In this document: piece by piece, positions 52,077 to 64,000 of the stretch
Layout: every line of letters starts with the position of its first letter
Position numbering within the stretch: the stretch's first letter is position 1
Translations under genes and position numbers: made by a program
NCBI GenBank assembly: GCA_019059635.1
Contig: JAGVRJ010000002.1
Coordinates: 2,294,001 to 2,358,000 of the forward strand
Length of the DNA stretch: 64,000 nt
Direction of reading: 5' to 3'
Source of the DNA: Proales similis
Taxonomy: Eukaryota; Rotifera; Eurotatoria; Ploima; Proalidae
Notes under the pieces: generated by a model
Seen by the model: the letters and a program-made list of their open reading frames with translations, nothing else
Told to the model about the DNA's origin: nothing
Databases searched by the model: none

Positions 52077-52707
52077 GTCTTACTTTTCTACAATTCAGTT
52101 TGTTCTGAGCGAAACACGTTGCATCAATTTAGACAAATCGATAAAACAAAACAATTTTTCTAAGCTTTCCGACTTTTTGCTCACTGGGCACTGGGACAAC
52201 AAGACGCTGGCTTGGCTTTGAAGAGACCAGAGAAAAAGAAATTGCAAAAGTCCGATTTACTAAGCTCCCAAAAAAAAAGCGAAAGAAAATAAGAAGAGCA
52301 GGAAAAGAAAAAAAGTATAAATATCGGTCATGACGAAAGAAACGTTTTGTAAACTGGCTAGCTCGTGCTCATATATTCATCAATATATATTTTTAAATAG
52401 GAAAAGCGGGGAAAAAAAGAACGGCAGGCAAAATGAACTTGTTTTGTCTGAGTACTGTTGTCTGTATTGTTTTTGATTGCACAGGTAAAAAGAGCAGAGA
52501 AAATTTTTAGATTTGTGAAAATTGGGCTAAAATGAAAGAGACAAATAAAAAAAAAGGGAAAGACACGACTGCCCTAATGTTGTTGGTCAGTTGAGTCTGC
52601 TTGACTGATTAGAAAATTGATTAATTCGTAAGTGACTGCTTTTGAACGCATCATTCAATGGCGCATCCGTTTAAATAGAACGCACGCCTAATTGGCGTTG
52701 ACGCAGG
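52077..52707 (+). other. Intergenic region between SMC4 and PLC beta ends, AT-rich
   Basis: AT-rich, with A-rich runs and an AATAAA at about 52544 on the + strand. A TATAAATA element near 52315 precedes a 25-codon frame at 52433-52510 (MNLFCLSTVVCIVFDCTG at its start), which is hydrophobic and Cys-rich. This might be a micro-peptide or a first exon, but nothing downstream extends it. Confidence 0.3.
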
Positions 52708-55700
52708 TCAGCAAGATGCAGTCGGATTGAGCGAGTATTTCAGTTCGTCGTTTAGCGTTTTGGCTAGCTCCTTGGCCTATTCAAACAAAAACAAATTATT
52801 TAAATTTAAATGTACACGTGATAGCAAAGATAACAACAAGAACACAATTTGTACCAAAAAAAAGAGCTAAAATTGACTCACAACAATTAAAAATTGAAAA
52901 ACAAGCTTCTCAGCTTGTTGCGCTTCTTTGTAGTCATGCATTCGGTCATTTCAATTTTGCCAACGCCCAGCTAGAAGAGTTACAAATAAATAGGAAAACC
53001 AAAACTGAACCGGAGCGAAAATTGAAATGGCTTTTATGATCGGCCGACTATTGAGTAGAATAGGGCCTCGCATGCCAAACGAGGACACGCAAGCGAAACA
53101 AGAAGAACACGGCAGGACAAGGAAGGCAAAATGCGCGCCAAAGAAATTTACCCGTTCGTTCTCTTGATCCAGCTGGGTGAGCTCCTCGTTTGAGACGCGC
53201 TCGAGCTTTTCGAGTTCCATTTTATGCCTATTGGACAAACGGTTTCGTTCTTCGATGAACTTTTTCGTGTTGTTTGAATTGAGCTCGCGCACTCGTCGGT
53301 CTCGTTCTTGCTTGTTGCGGAAATTCTTATCCGACAACAGCTGACGCGTGTTCTCCACACTGTGTCGCGCCTGATTGCTTTTCAGCTGGTCCGTTTCGCT
53401 GTTGAACGAATACGCAAAAATGCATTTTAACGCTTGCGCATGCGAGTCAAGTTAATTACCGCTTCTGTCTAAGCTCGGCCTCTTTTCTTCGCTGTTTCTG
53501 CGCCTCGAGCATGAGCTGCTGCAAGCAAACGCACTGCTGCTCTATGTGCATGCTGTTCATGTCTTTTTCCTCTTCCTTTTGCCGTTCCATTAGACTTGCC
53601 CAGCATTTGTTCTGCTCTTCCACGCACGCTTTCATCTAAATAAAAGAAAAAAAAAAAAGGTTGCGCATTAATTCATGCGGCCACGTGGGCTCCTGGCAGC
53701 AGGGAATCTCACTTTTTGCTGAAAGCCTTCGTCCTGAGCCTCGAGGTTGCTGAATTGAGTTTGCGTTTGCTTTTCGTGTGCAACGGTCATCTTATCAATT
53801 GCGCTGGCATGTTGCTTTTGCATAGCAGATCGCTCTTTGTTCTGTTTCTTGATAAGCGCTTCTTTTTCTTTTTGCTGTTTCTTAAGCAACTTCTGGTAGC
53901 CTTTCGACTCTTTGAGGCTGTCTCGGCTGATTCGCTCTACGTTCATGCTTTCGACTTGAAATTGTTCAAACAATCAGTTTAGTCAGCTCAGAGATGCAGT
54001 ATTGGGCGATTATTTGCTCACCTTTTTTGGAATTGTTCTTGTCAGAGGAGAACTTGTTCTCGAGTGGATACGCTTCGGCGCCGGGCTGCAAGAGTTGACC
54101 GTTTGTGAGTTGTGATTTCCGCTGCTCACTTGGCACAGAGCTGATTTCTTTCTCGTCGACGCCGAGCTCTCGCAGCTGCTTAGCTCTCTTCTCTTCTTTG
54201 GTTATGAACTCTTGCGGATTGTTTAGTGCGTCTACGAAATGGTCAAGGCCATCGGGCACATAGGTTTTCAACACAATATGACAGAAGAGCGTGGGCAATG
54301 CGAGCGGAAAGTTGGCCTCTGTTCGCAGCGAAATGTGACGATAGCCGGCCTGCAGTCCGTCGAGCGGCAGCACTCGCTGACCGATCAACTTGCCGGTCTC
54401 TTCAAATAGACCGATGCGAAGGCAGGCCAAGTCGGGCAAAATGATCTTGATCGAGAAAATTCAGATTGAGCCCGAACTGTTTGGCAGAGTGTGGAAAAAC
54501 TACCTTTCTGAACACAAACGGATCTTCGTTATAGTACGGATTTAGGCCGTTATTTGGCACTGTTCTGGTGCGGAACTCGCGTCTAATTGTGTCTGTCGGA
54601 AGACCGTACATGTCCACTTCGACATAGGTGCCCATTCGCTTCTCGGACACAAACTGGCCCGAAATGATACGAATCGAACAATAGGCCGCAATCACGCCGT
54701 CGAACGGAAGCTCCGAGAACGGATCGAAATACTTGTCCGAATTGCGCAGGAAATCTGGTTTGAGCAAGTAACCACTGTTGCCGTTATATTCGAATTTGCC
54801 CATGTTGAGCTGCATTCCCAAATCGGCGGTTTGAAAATTGAGCGACACCATTTGGCAGCCAGTGTTCCAAAATATCTAAACGGCCAATCATTCAGCCTCT
54901 TGCTCGTCGTTTGAGCTTTGCCTATTTACCTGTGGCATGTAGTTGCTTGAATCGACTCGGCCGCCTCTTGGATAAATTCGACTCATTTGTCTTGTGTTGT
55001 AGCTGAGAATGCCGATGTAGAATAGAGTCTTGAGAATGGACACAGCTAAAAAAAGTGGAATTTCAAACCTACTTGACAAACTCGATGGCATTTTGACGCA
55101 AGTGGCCCAGTGCGACCGTTTCGTTAAACGAAGACATGTGATAATGCGTGTTCTTTTCTTTGGCCGCTTCAAACCCTTGGAACTTGACCGGATGTGCGTA
55201 GTTGACCAGCGACGAGAGCAACGGGTGAATATTGGTCGTGGCTCCCGTGTACTGATACTTGTTCAGCAGGGCCCTTTCTTCTTCCTCGCTGAGCTGGCCG
55301 GCCGGGTTGTTCTTGAAATATTCGGTTAATTGAGTAGAACGAGTCGCATTTCGCAGTCAAGCACAAACCTTCTTCATGATCAGACTTAGCGGCGTCTTTT
55401 TCGGCTCGGGCAACGGCTCCGGGTTTAGTTCGGGATGTGCTTCTTCGTAAAAGCGTTTGCTATTTGCCGACGCTGGCTGTATCGGTTGAACAGATGCATT
55501 GGGCGGCTGAGTGAGATCGGGCTCTTCTCCGTCGATCATGTTCTGCTCTTCGGTCGCCTCGTTTATTTCGCTCAATTTGCCCGAGTTGAGCAATTCCAGC
55601 TGTCGCTGTTCGACCTCCGCCTTGAGCCGCTTGTTCTTGATTAAGATTTTTCGCTTAAGCAAATTCGGCGGCGGCAATTTAACGTTCGGCTCCAGTTTGT

Positions 55701-57257
55701 GTGATTCGAGCGGCTTTGACAACAACAGGTCGCCGAATATCTTCTCGCAGTAGCGCGCAATTTTCTCCTGCTGCTTTTTGCTGCAATGATTCTCGAACGA
55801 CAAAATCACCGGATAGTCGCTGGTCACAAATGCAGTGTCTGCGATCGCCTCGATCACATCTCTGAACGATATGTCGGTGCAGAGAGCCATGCCGTGAGTG
55901 ATTATCGGCTCTTGTCCGTCCTGGCCGTCCCAGCAGTCGAGCTCGATGCAGCGACAGCCGGCGAGCAGGACTCGACGATACATTTCCACGGACGATTTGC
56001 CGCCGAACTGTCTTCCAATCAAATAAGTGTTGTGCGACGAGTTGATGAAGTAGTGACAGAGCGGCTGGTCCATGTCCTGGTAGACATCCAATCGGTCCAA
56101 GAACACTGGCGTATTATCGTCCGACATGAGATAATTGTAAAAGCCGCGGATGGTCATTACCTCTGAAAATAGCAGCGAGCATGAAGAAGGAGGTCACGAA
56201 GAGACAAGGGCGGCTATTTCGAATTAGTTACCTTTGGCACGACACTCCTGACTCGGCTCATAGGTGTTTATGAGCCTGAGCGCGCTCTCACGATCGTAGT
56301 ATGGATAGATTATCTCGTTAAGGCGGGGATCGCGTTGAAAGTTGTTCAAAAAGTCGATAAAGTTGGGAATGCTGAGATGCTCTTGGTTCTTGCACAATTC
56401 TTTGAATAGATTTTCAATGTCGGTTCGCGGACAAATCTTGTGATAGAGCTCGATGAATTTGTCCAGCGTGAAGTCCTCCACTTCGATCTCGTCGTTTTTG
56501 CCGTGCGGAAAGCCGAGCTGCTTGAGACATTCGAATATGATCCGCTCGTTCTTGCCGGAGGCGAACGTACGCGTCACGCTGCGCACCGGAATCTTCTTTT
56601 CACTGTTCAGCTGAAGCCGTATGCCCATCCAGTGCTTCCTCAGACTGTTCATGGGGCAAATGTTTTTCAGTTTGTGATTGAACGCCAGCTTTTGAAGGGC
56701 CTCTATCCATTCCTTAATTAAGATTGCACTGAATTCAGGCAGAAACCAGGACTGAAGCAGGCGAACGGCAATTACCTTGGCGTTCTTGTCACTGGAGCCA
56801 GTTATGACCAAGTTGCTGACGTTCACCAAATCTGGCCCGCTTGTGACTATAATTGTGCGCTGGTCAATATTGCCCCAGCCGTTTGTGAGTGTCTTGTCCG
56901 ACAGTTTATTGAGAAGGCTTTGATCCTACCAGACGAGCTGAAGAAGCGAAAGGAAAAGAAGAACTCGATGTCTACTCACGTTGGGCTGTTTTCCCATTCG
57001 AATATCGCACACTTGAGTCAATTCGAGCACTTGGCCGTCTTTGCCCTCCGGATGCCAGTATAGGAACCAGCCGAATTCGTCGATGCGGAAGAGGACATTT
57101 TCCTCAAGTAAGCCAGTTTCCTTTGAATCAGCGTTTAAACGTATGCAACAAAGAAGTGAGCGAGTCGACTCACGTCCTCCCATCTGTCGAACAGTTCTCC
57201 TTTTAATAAGCGCTCAGGCACATGCACTTGCCAATTGAAGTCCAAAGGCTTTGACAT
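52708..57257 (-). CDS. PLCB4: Phospholipase C beta, norpA/PLCB4 type
   Basis: Gq-activated enzyme that cleaves PIP2 into IP3 and diacylglycerol at the plasma membrane. Thirteen exons: 57257-57174, 57120-56980, 56925-56776, 56712-56232, 56162-55369, 55311-55073, 55002-54930, 54875-54504, 54445-54022, 53954-53713, 53635-53460, 53398-53152 and 52776-52708, giving 1163 aa (human PLCB4 about 1175). A PH domain opens [20 protein letters not shown]-hands include [13 protein letters not shown]. The X domain keeps [17 protein letters not shown], with the catalytic His, and [10 protein letters not shown]. The Y domain has [19 protein letters not shown]. The C2 domain ends with [22 protein letters not shown] charged C-terminal coiled coil with [19 protein letters not shown] follows. 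Intron 12 (375 bp) is far longer than the rest. The protein ends TASC. Confidence 0.94.
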
Positions 57258-60200
57258 GGCGGCTTATTAGTCAGTCTGTGTGACTCAACTTCGACTCTCG
57301 TCCTGATTGTCGTTTATCACTGTCTCATTTGCTGCTGTTGAGTCGCTGTTGAGGAGATGAGCTCACTAATTAAGAGAAATCGACATGACGCTGAAAAGGG
57401 CGTTGCTATCTAAAGTCAACTTTGAAAAAACGAGAGTTAAGATTAGTTTGAGTTAGAACGATGTTTGCTACCCTGGCGGCAAGGAGAAGCGAATAAGCTC
57501 TATGTATGCGCATTAACAATCGCCGTCAATGAACAAATCAAAGTGGCTATTTGCCGTTTGTTTCTCGCCTGCGGCTTGGCAACGCCATTGAGAAAATGAG
57601 CAAAACAAAATAAGAAAGCCAAAGAGGCCCATAGAGAGAGAGAGGATAATGAAGGATGAATTGCCTAGCAAACGGATGAATACTGAAAATAGATAAATCA
57701 ATGAGCATAAAGAAGAATGCATATGTGCCTTGCTGCTTGCATCCATAAAAATAAATGCGAAAGAAAATTTCGGTGGTGTGGCAAACAATTCACACTGAGT
57801 CCTCATCGTCTTAATTGCAATTTATTTACTCAGACGGCTTGCTGAGATAATGCTAATGACTCTACCGTCCTTTTGGCAGCCTTGGGTGATCTGACTGCCG
57901 CATTTTGCACGTCGGCCGGTCTGGATTTTGGATCGTGCGTTGCGGCACGGCAGAAGCACAGAGTGACTGGAAAATTAGACACCGCGCACTGAATAGATTA
58001 GCTGCAAGTTTCGAGCATGAGCAGTAGACATCTCCGACAATAAGCACCAAGGGCACCATCACATTAGAAGGCACAGTTTGGAGCAAAATAACAAACAAAA
58101 AATTAAACGCGGCTTGGCAGGCCTACAGCGCCGCACCGTGTTAAGGCAAGAAATTATGCCCAGTGCAAATTAATTACAATTATAGATGTTGATGATAAAT
58201 TGAATCTTGGCTAAATTGGATGCCATCAATAAATGATCATAATGCCGCTGATGAAGATGATTATGGATAGAATAATAAATGCAAACATGGCACGGAAGCA
58301 GCATTACCGCCGCCGCCACAACCACTAACACCAGCACAACGACTACTTCTACTTGTATTGATGGCAGCAAGGCCGCCAGAAGCACTGCGCGGCGTCGAAT
58401 CGTACATTCAATTGAATGCAAGCAGCTCCATATTTCGCTTTTGCAGCCGCTGATTAATTTTTGTTCCGTTCATAATTCTCTTCCATAATGACGTTAATAC
58501 ACTGCGCATCCATTTAGATCAATTCTGTTCAGTTCGATCGCTCGCTCTCTTTCTCTTTCTTTCCCACTCTCTTGTTTCTCCCTCTTCTTTCTCTTCACTT
58601 GTTTGAGTTTCCACTCGACTCGCTTTCCCCACGGCCGAATAAATGTTCTACGCTCTTAAGCGCACTCCGACGTCTGGCACTAGAGTGCATCAGAGATAAA
58701 ATGTTTTTTAAACGAGAACTACTACTTCCACGTTCAATTTCATTCCCTCGCCTAATTTTCGGCGAATTTCAATAAACCATTGCTGATTCTCTGCCTCTAT
58801 TCTCTCTTTGCGCGCTTTTCTTTCGTTTTCTCTTCCTTGCTCTTGGTCATATCTTGTGCGTGTGTGATACTCTCTCTCTTTCTCCAGTGAGTGCTCTATC
58901 CAAATTGCTGCGCATCCTCCAGCCCAGTCGACTTGGATTTCATGACCGATCGGTGAGGATCTTATTTCATATATTTTCAGAGACAATCCGATAATTGCAT
59001 TTCATGAGAGCCTGTAATTGAGATGGTCGCTTCCGATGCGCGAGATGTTGTTGTCTTTTGCGAGAATAAATAGTCTGTCTAGAGCGCAGAGTTAAATTAG
59101 GAGGCTTCGGCCGGAGAGGAGGAAATGAGTTGAAAAAAGAGGAACTCAATTATGAGAAAGAGATTGAATGATCATCAGAGAGTTTAAATTTGCGTTCGGA
59201 TAATAGGGCTTGCGTTGGCAAGGTCAGATTGCGATTTCAATGCGCTCTATAATAGAACAAAATCGAAAGGAGCACAAAAATGCATCGCCTAGACAAGGGG
59301 GGGAGGTCATTGGGGGTGGCAAGAGTGAGAGAAAAATAGCGCGGAAAGTGAAAAAGAGGAGCAGCAAGGCAAAGAGTGCAGGCCGAACGGATTTTGTAAT
59401 CTAGAAAGTAATTTAAATGTTGATGAACGCCCGAATAGATCAAATAGACGTTTCAGCAATTCGTAGTGAAATTTATTTTGAAGAGCTATGCTGGTTGGCT
59501 GTGGAAAGAAATGCTATTTCGACATCTCGTATCTCATCTCTGCGCGCTCTCGCAGCGATCTTGTTTGCGCAACTCTCATCATTATACAGCTCGCTCAATA
59601 AATTAACCCACGCCAATACCTGCGGCCTCGTTTCTGCTGCTGCTGCTGCGGCTGTACAGACTGTTTGACTCAAAACTCTCTGCCTGCCTGTCTGAGAACG
59701 ATCAGCATTATTCACAAATAAGTTTCATCAGACTGGCGTCTGGTGGCATGCAACTTGTGCTCACAATCAATCGAAAGGAAGTGAATGCCATCCGAAGGTA
59801 TTAATCATATACACGCACAAACGTGTTCAATATTTATGTGTAAATATGAATGCAAATGAAAGCGCCGAGACGTTGGTTGCATCGTTTAAAGCCGACTACT
59901 GTTTGCTAATGTTCTAATTTGCTTTTCTTTGCCTGGTCGCAGCAAATCAAGAGACGCGATTAAAAATGTATATTTGCTGCAAGCTCAGTCGACATGCAAG
60001 TGCTTTCATCCAGCTCGTCCGGCCCCCGCGCAGCGCTGATCGCTTTAAATTATTTAATTGATGAGACACACTTCTTGTTTGAAATAAAAAGTGCTTGCCT
60101 GAAGTAAAAAGTGATGAAGGAAAGCTTTTGTAAAATAAAAGTTTACTAAAATGCGACTGGGACGCGTGGTGGGCAATCACGACTATAAGGAAGAGTGTTA

Positions 60201-60711
60201 AACGATGATTATGAGGCGACAGCGGCGACGCCGAGCCCATTTTAACGAGCAATAGTAAACAAACTTAATGACACATGTCATCAAGCCAAGCAAATCATCT
60301 CGCCAGCCACTAACTCAATTGCACTCAAATCAAACTCGCTTCTCTCTATTTTTACATCAGGCAACACTTAATAAGCATGCGGAATTCAATTTAAATAATT
60401 GATTTCTTTCAAGTGAAGTGCACGGTTGAAGATGCTTATGGATGCTAAATAAATGCATCACTTTCTTGTTCATTCGCTCGCTTATCCTCCAAAAACTCCT
60501 CATTTTTGTGTAGAGAACTCCCATTGTAGAAATGAAGCAAAGTAGACACCGAGCCGAGAATGCATGTCGCATTTTGCATTCGTCGATTTTGATGCATAGG
60601 AGATACGCAGTTTTGGCCGACTCGGTCGACTGCACTGGCGCGGTTCATGCATTTGGCCATTTCGCTTTTTATTTCCTCGTCCTGTTTTGTTCGCCTGACT
60701 GCATGGACGAA

Positions 60712-60770
60712 CAACCAGCCAGCCAGCCAACCAGCCAATTATCAAGCCAGTCCGCCAGCCGGCAGCCAAC
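60712..60770. repeat. Imperfect CCAG/AGCC tandem repeat
   Basis: About 59 bp of degenerate four-base units of the CAGC type (AGCCAGCCAGCCAACCAGCC and variants), interrupted by short AT insertions. Confidence 0.7.
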
Positions 60771-61224
60771 TCAGTGAGCGAACGAATTTGGTTGGCCTGA
60801 GTTGTGTTTTTTGACAAGCAGAAATCGTCTCAAGTCCTCGATGCAGTGAGCGTGCGCTAAGGCAGCAGCATATGACGAACGCCCTCTGAATTTGCTTGTC
60901 TTTTAAGCCGTAATACTTAAACTACCCGCAAATCTTGTCTGACGCTTGATGAACTCAAAATATAAAAACAAAAAAGGGAAAAAAATAGCTCGTCCGTCAG
61001 ACTGATGGTTATGAAGAAAAAAAAGCAAACAATCGGCGATAATTATAAACTGCAGCTATTATGTTATTGCATCGCTAAGCGAAATTGATTAAGAATTCTC
61101 TTCATCTGCTGTTTTGCAGTTGTTGGCCTTGTTTGTGCGGCAATATTGCAATCCACTTAAATTAACGATCAGAACTCATACTGGCTCTCGTTACGGCACT
61201 CTTTCTTTTTCCCTCACTTTCTGT

Positions 61225-61251
61225 TTCTCTCTCTCTCTCTCTCGCTCTCTC
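61225..61251. repeat. (CT)n pyrimidine tract
   Basis: A CT dinucleotide run, broken once by CG, inside a longer pyrimidine-rich stretch (about 61201-61280). On the other strand this is GAGA-type sequence. Confidence 0.8.
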
Positions 61252-62721
61252 TTGTGCGCGCTCGCTCGCTCACTTTCTAGTAGCAGGAGAAAGAAAGCAG
61301 AAGGTAAATAGTCTTGAGCAACAAGATTCTCAGATGAGCGAGTCATCAAAAATGATTAGCAAGCGCTTTCTGCCCGTCGACTTGAGCGGTATTAGGGTGG
61401 AGTAGCGAGTGAGAAAGAATTTTCCGAAAATATCCGTTTCTTCCGCACGAATAGATTTGTCGACACAACTTTCCGATGACGGCAAGTTTGATGTCTTTTA
61501 TTCAATAGTGAACATCCAGACCGATTGTCTAATCGATGACGTTCCTCCCTATTTGACTCATAATCTGAGATTCCGTAATAATCCAACTACAGGTTCTAAC
61601 AAGCTTTCAAGAGACTTGTTGATTAAATTCAAGTCAGCTAATGAAATGATGGTGACATATGCGCCAATCGATCGATATTAATACAAAATAACCGAGAAAG
61701 AACTGAGAAAGAAAGAACTTGGCAATCTCAAATTTCACCCGATCGATGATACCAACTTCTCTTTTCATTTGTGTTCTCTCTGCCACCCTGTTTCCTGCCT
61801 CTGTCTGGTTTTCTTTGAGACCGAAAAAGGCGATTGCATGCAGGCAATGAATCATGGTCTGCTGGGTAGTTCTGCTCGACGACCGGCTGTAGTTCGGAGT
61901 CTTTACCTTTCGCTCCTCATTTTTTTGCACCTATGGCCTTAGTCTATAGCTCGAGCTAACAGTTACAAAATGCAATTCTGATTAATGCGAATTTTTCGCT
62001 GCTCGCCGAACGCTTTTTTCGGCCCATGTTCGTCTGCAACTAATCATAAAAAGAATCGCTCACGATCGGGCCTTAAGCTTTGGAAATGCATTTGGATTTT
62101 GTCGTGCTGGCAAGTATTGATGGTTGCTTTTATAGCGGCAATCAACAAACGTGATCGACTACACAAGCGAGAAGCTTTTAGCGCGTTTTAGAGGAAGCCG
62201 AGACTTGTTGCTTGCTAATCGAGCGCTCGTTTTAACTTGGGGCATCGAATTTATTTTAGCACACTTGGAATGAACGAAAAGAGGAGCAAAAATAGTCGAC
62301 GTGAAGGACCGCTGTGAGCATTTGCAAGGACGTGCTTTTTGAGCCGTTTCTCCGTTAACTTCGACTCAATTAGCGTAATATGTAGATGTTCAAGCTCAGA
62401 CTTTTCACGTCTAATACGGGCTTCTCTGCTCGAGTCAGGCACAGCTCAATTATCCATTAGCCTTGAATAGTCTACTCGGCAGCGAGCCTACTTGCGTGAG
62501 AATAAGAGAAAAAATTGAGCAAGACGGCAGAATCCTCGAGGCAGAAGGTGCTGCACGTTACGTGCTTCCAACTCTATTGATTGATGGAAATGACGCGTTC
62601 GATGCGTGAGCAAAGCGGTTTATTCCCTCCCAATCGATGATTTTTTTTCTTTTTTGATGCTGTGGCTTTGACGTGAATCACTTCACAGCTTGGCTGCTGT
62701 CTCAAGCCGTGCTATTTTTAG

Positions 62722-63803
62722 TTAAAACAGTTTACTCAAGATTTCGTAATCCAGATACGGATTCTCCTCATTCATGTCAGTCTCGTCTCTTTCGTACCTT
62801 CGAACAATTTGAGCTGATCCGACCGACCAGAAAGAAGAGTTCCCTCGCCTTACTTCATGACTTGTTTGAAAAAGCCCTGTCCGAGTTGGTTATATTTCGA
62901 GCATGTGAGCATGAGCTTGTCAAGTTCGAGTCTAGTGAAAAGTGAAATGCGAGCTTTAGAGAGGCTTTCTCTTGGGTCGGTTTCTTGCCGGTTTACTTTT
63001 GGCAAAGCGTCTCGAGAAATTGCATTATGGAACGGCCGATTCCCAGTCGTCTGAAATCGGGCTCGATTTGAAGCTCGTAGCTTTGAAGTTAAAATTGGAC
63101 GCTTGAACGCTTCGCAACAAATAGAATTTGAAAATCAATACCAATAAAGCACCTCGTCGTCAAAGTCCATGTCGAAACGAAAGTGGCTAAACGCGGCCAA
63201 TCTGCCGCTGCTCATGTCGTTCACAATTAAATAAAACGCTTTGGAATCGAACATTTCATTTCGTTTCTCATCCGGATTCCAGCCGTCTTCCGAGCGCTCG
63301 TAGCTGAATTTTTCACAAGTGGAACTTTTCTATTTGTGATGAAAAATAACACGCACTCACATCGACTTCATGTTGTCTTCAAGCAGACGAAAGCACCAGC
63401 TCCTACAATCGGCGTCCAAATCCCTCGACCTAACAGTTCTCACCCGGAGCTTGCGCCTGTGAAGCACATGGTGAACTCTGGTTTTTCATTTGCTGACCAA
63501 ATCTGACAATTACCCGTCTAGGGCGTCGATAATGGACGGATATGATATGAAATCAAGAGGGTCGTCGATCTAATTTGCGATTTTACTTCAAACGACAAAA
63601 AGTTCAATCAAGTAGGCGTCAACTACCTGATTGCATCGCTGAATTTTCTCCGTCACTTCCTCCATGTTTTCAATGCGATTCGATTTAAAAAACCTCAAAA
63701 TTTCTATTCGAACTCTGTTCCGTGACAAGTCTCTCTTGGCTGTGCTTGACGAATCATACCTAACATTCGACAGGCAAACAGACGAACCGCTAAAAACTGG
63801 CAT
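62722..63803 (-). CDS. NAA40: N-alpha-acetyltransferase 40 (NatD), histone H2A/H4-specific
   Basis: GNAT-family enzyme that acetylates the N-terminus of histones H2A and H4. Seven exons: 63803-63627, 63569-63514, 63456-63361, 63303-63142, 63080-62997, 62931-62854 and 62797-62722, giving 242 aa (human 237). The core reads RLLEDNMKSIYERSEDGW, then AFYLIVNDMSSGRLAAFSHFRFDMD and EVLYCYELQIEPDFRRLGIGRSIMQFL, with the acetyl-CoA loop R-R-L-G-I-G. LMLTCSKYNQLGQGFF and LDYEILSKLF close the protein. The N-terminal 60 residues differ from vertebrate NAA40, which starts with a Lys-rich myristoylated segment, so the first exon or start codon is the weakest part. The downstream 63804-64000 region shows no further gene. 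Confidence 0.88.
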
Positions 63804-64000
63804 TTTCTTTCTCTCACAATTGAGGAGTGTCTGAGTGCGTAGAATGCTCTTTTAAGCAACGATAATCAGGCGGCGATAAAGGGAATAGCAAACTAAAGCA
63901 GTATAAGCGACAACGAATAGAATGCGGCGATAAGAGCTTTTCTTGATTACGTGCTCTGAATACTATCTTACATGACGGTGATTAACTATTCATAAAAATT

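Larger units (their letters stand above)
57258..62721. other. Gene-poor 5.5-kb stretch upstream of PLC beta
   Basis: No ORF here has convincing coding character on either strand, and I see no recognisable exon, RNA gene or mobile element. It is the only gap of this size in the window; elsewhere genes are 8-600 bp apart. It carries pyrimidine tracts (about 58540-58600), a (CT)n tract (about 61225-61251), an (AG)n run near 57632, a GCT/GCC triplet run near 59636 and a CAGC-like tandem repeat (60712-60770). It may hold regulatory DNA or non-coding first exons of PLC beta. A 91-codon frame at 61409-61681 (+) has no ATG start and no other support. Confidence 0.5.

Noticed and set aside
61409..61681. 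91-codon + strand frame in the gene desert
   Set aside because: It begins with GTG rather than ATG, has no recognised domain and no splice partner. It is kept only as a note under the intergenic entry.
57258..62721. Transposon or tRNA genes in the gene-poor stretch
   Set aside because: No terminal repeats, transposase-like frame or tRNA A/B box pair was found by eye. A covariance-model scan would be needed to exclude RNA genes fully.

Overview
The window is nuclear DNA from a small-genome invertebrate animal. Genes are tightly packed, most introns are only about 35-70 bp with GT-AG ends, and there are no ribosomal or plasmid-type features. The gene set is metazoan: carnitine carrier, TAF2, sigma GSTs, MOGAT, LMBRD2, a five-Tudor protein, norpA-type PLC beta and NAA40. 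An EFCAB6-like multi-EF-hand protein hints at an animal with ciliated or flagellated cells. I cannot fix the phylum from sequence alone. Exon joins below were read by eye from splice sites, reading phase and family alignment recalled from memory. Where a whole gene is traced, its exons sum to a multiple of three.

Layout. 1-210: C-terminal end of an unrecognised gene. 0.56-5.3 kb: SLC25A20 and TAF2 (+). 5.5-7.7 kb: two tandem sigma-class GSTs (-) that share a 235-bp gene-conversion tract. 8.2-8.9 kb: a secreted protein (-). 9.3-10.3 kb: a MOSC/mARC enzyme (-). 10.5-14.2 kb: a 15-exon EFCAB6-like protein (-). 14.6-15.5 kb: two small minus-strand genes, one doubtful. 15.9-16.6 kb: MCFD2 (+), tail-to-tail with RIOX1 (16.7-19.6, -). 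19.8-22.3 kb: ABCB10 and MED30 (-), only 8 nt apart. 22.8-28.1 kb: SPT6 (+). 28.2-33.4 kb: SNRPD3, MOGAT2-like and LMBRD2 (-). 34.0-40.2 kb: BLTP2/KIAA0100 (+). 40.5-44.9 kb: multi-Tudor protein (-). 45.1-47.7 kb: two enoyl-CoA isomerase paralogues (-), one with an ACBP domain and a mitochondrial-like N-terminus, the other ending in the peroxisomal signal SKL. 48.3-52.1 kb: SMC4 (+). 52.7-57.3 kb: PLC beta (-). 57.3-62.7 kb: a gene-poor stretch rich in simple repeats. 62.7-63.8 kb: NAA40 (-).

The genes are mostly unrelated housekeeping functions. These include transcription (TAF2, MED30, SPT6), lipid and acyl-CoA metabolism (SLC25A20, both ECI2 paralogues, MOGAT), chromatin or protein modification (RIOX1, NAA40, SMC4), membrane proteins (ABCB10, LMBRD2, BLTP2), signalling (PLC beta) and a germline-type Tudor protein. 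Tail-to-tail neighbours have very close or overlapping 3' ends. Gene architecture is bimodal: several long genes (SPT6, BLTP2, SMC4, ABCB10) have no coding intron, while neighbours carry many tiny introns and exons as short as 19-22 nt.

No clearly new multi-gene system was found. The most notable leads are the GST conversion tract, the split of enoyl-CoA isomerase between compartments, the 8-nt MED30-ABCB10 junction, the SPHG motif in the acyltransferase, and several stop-free 3n introns.
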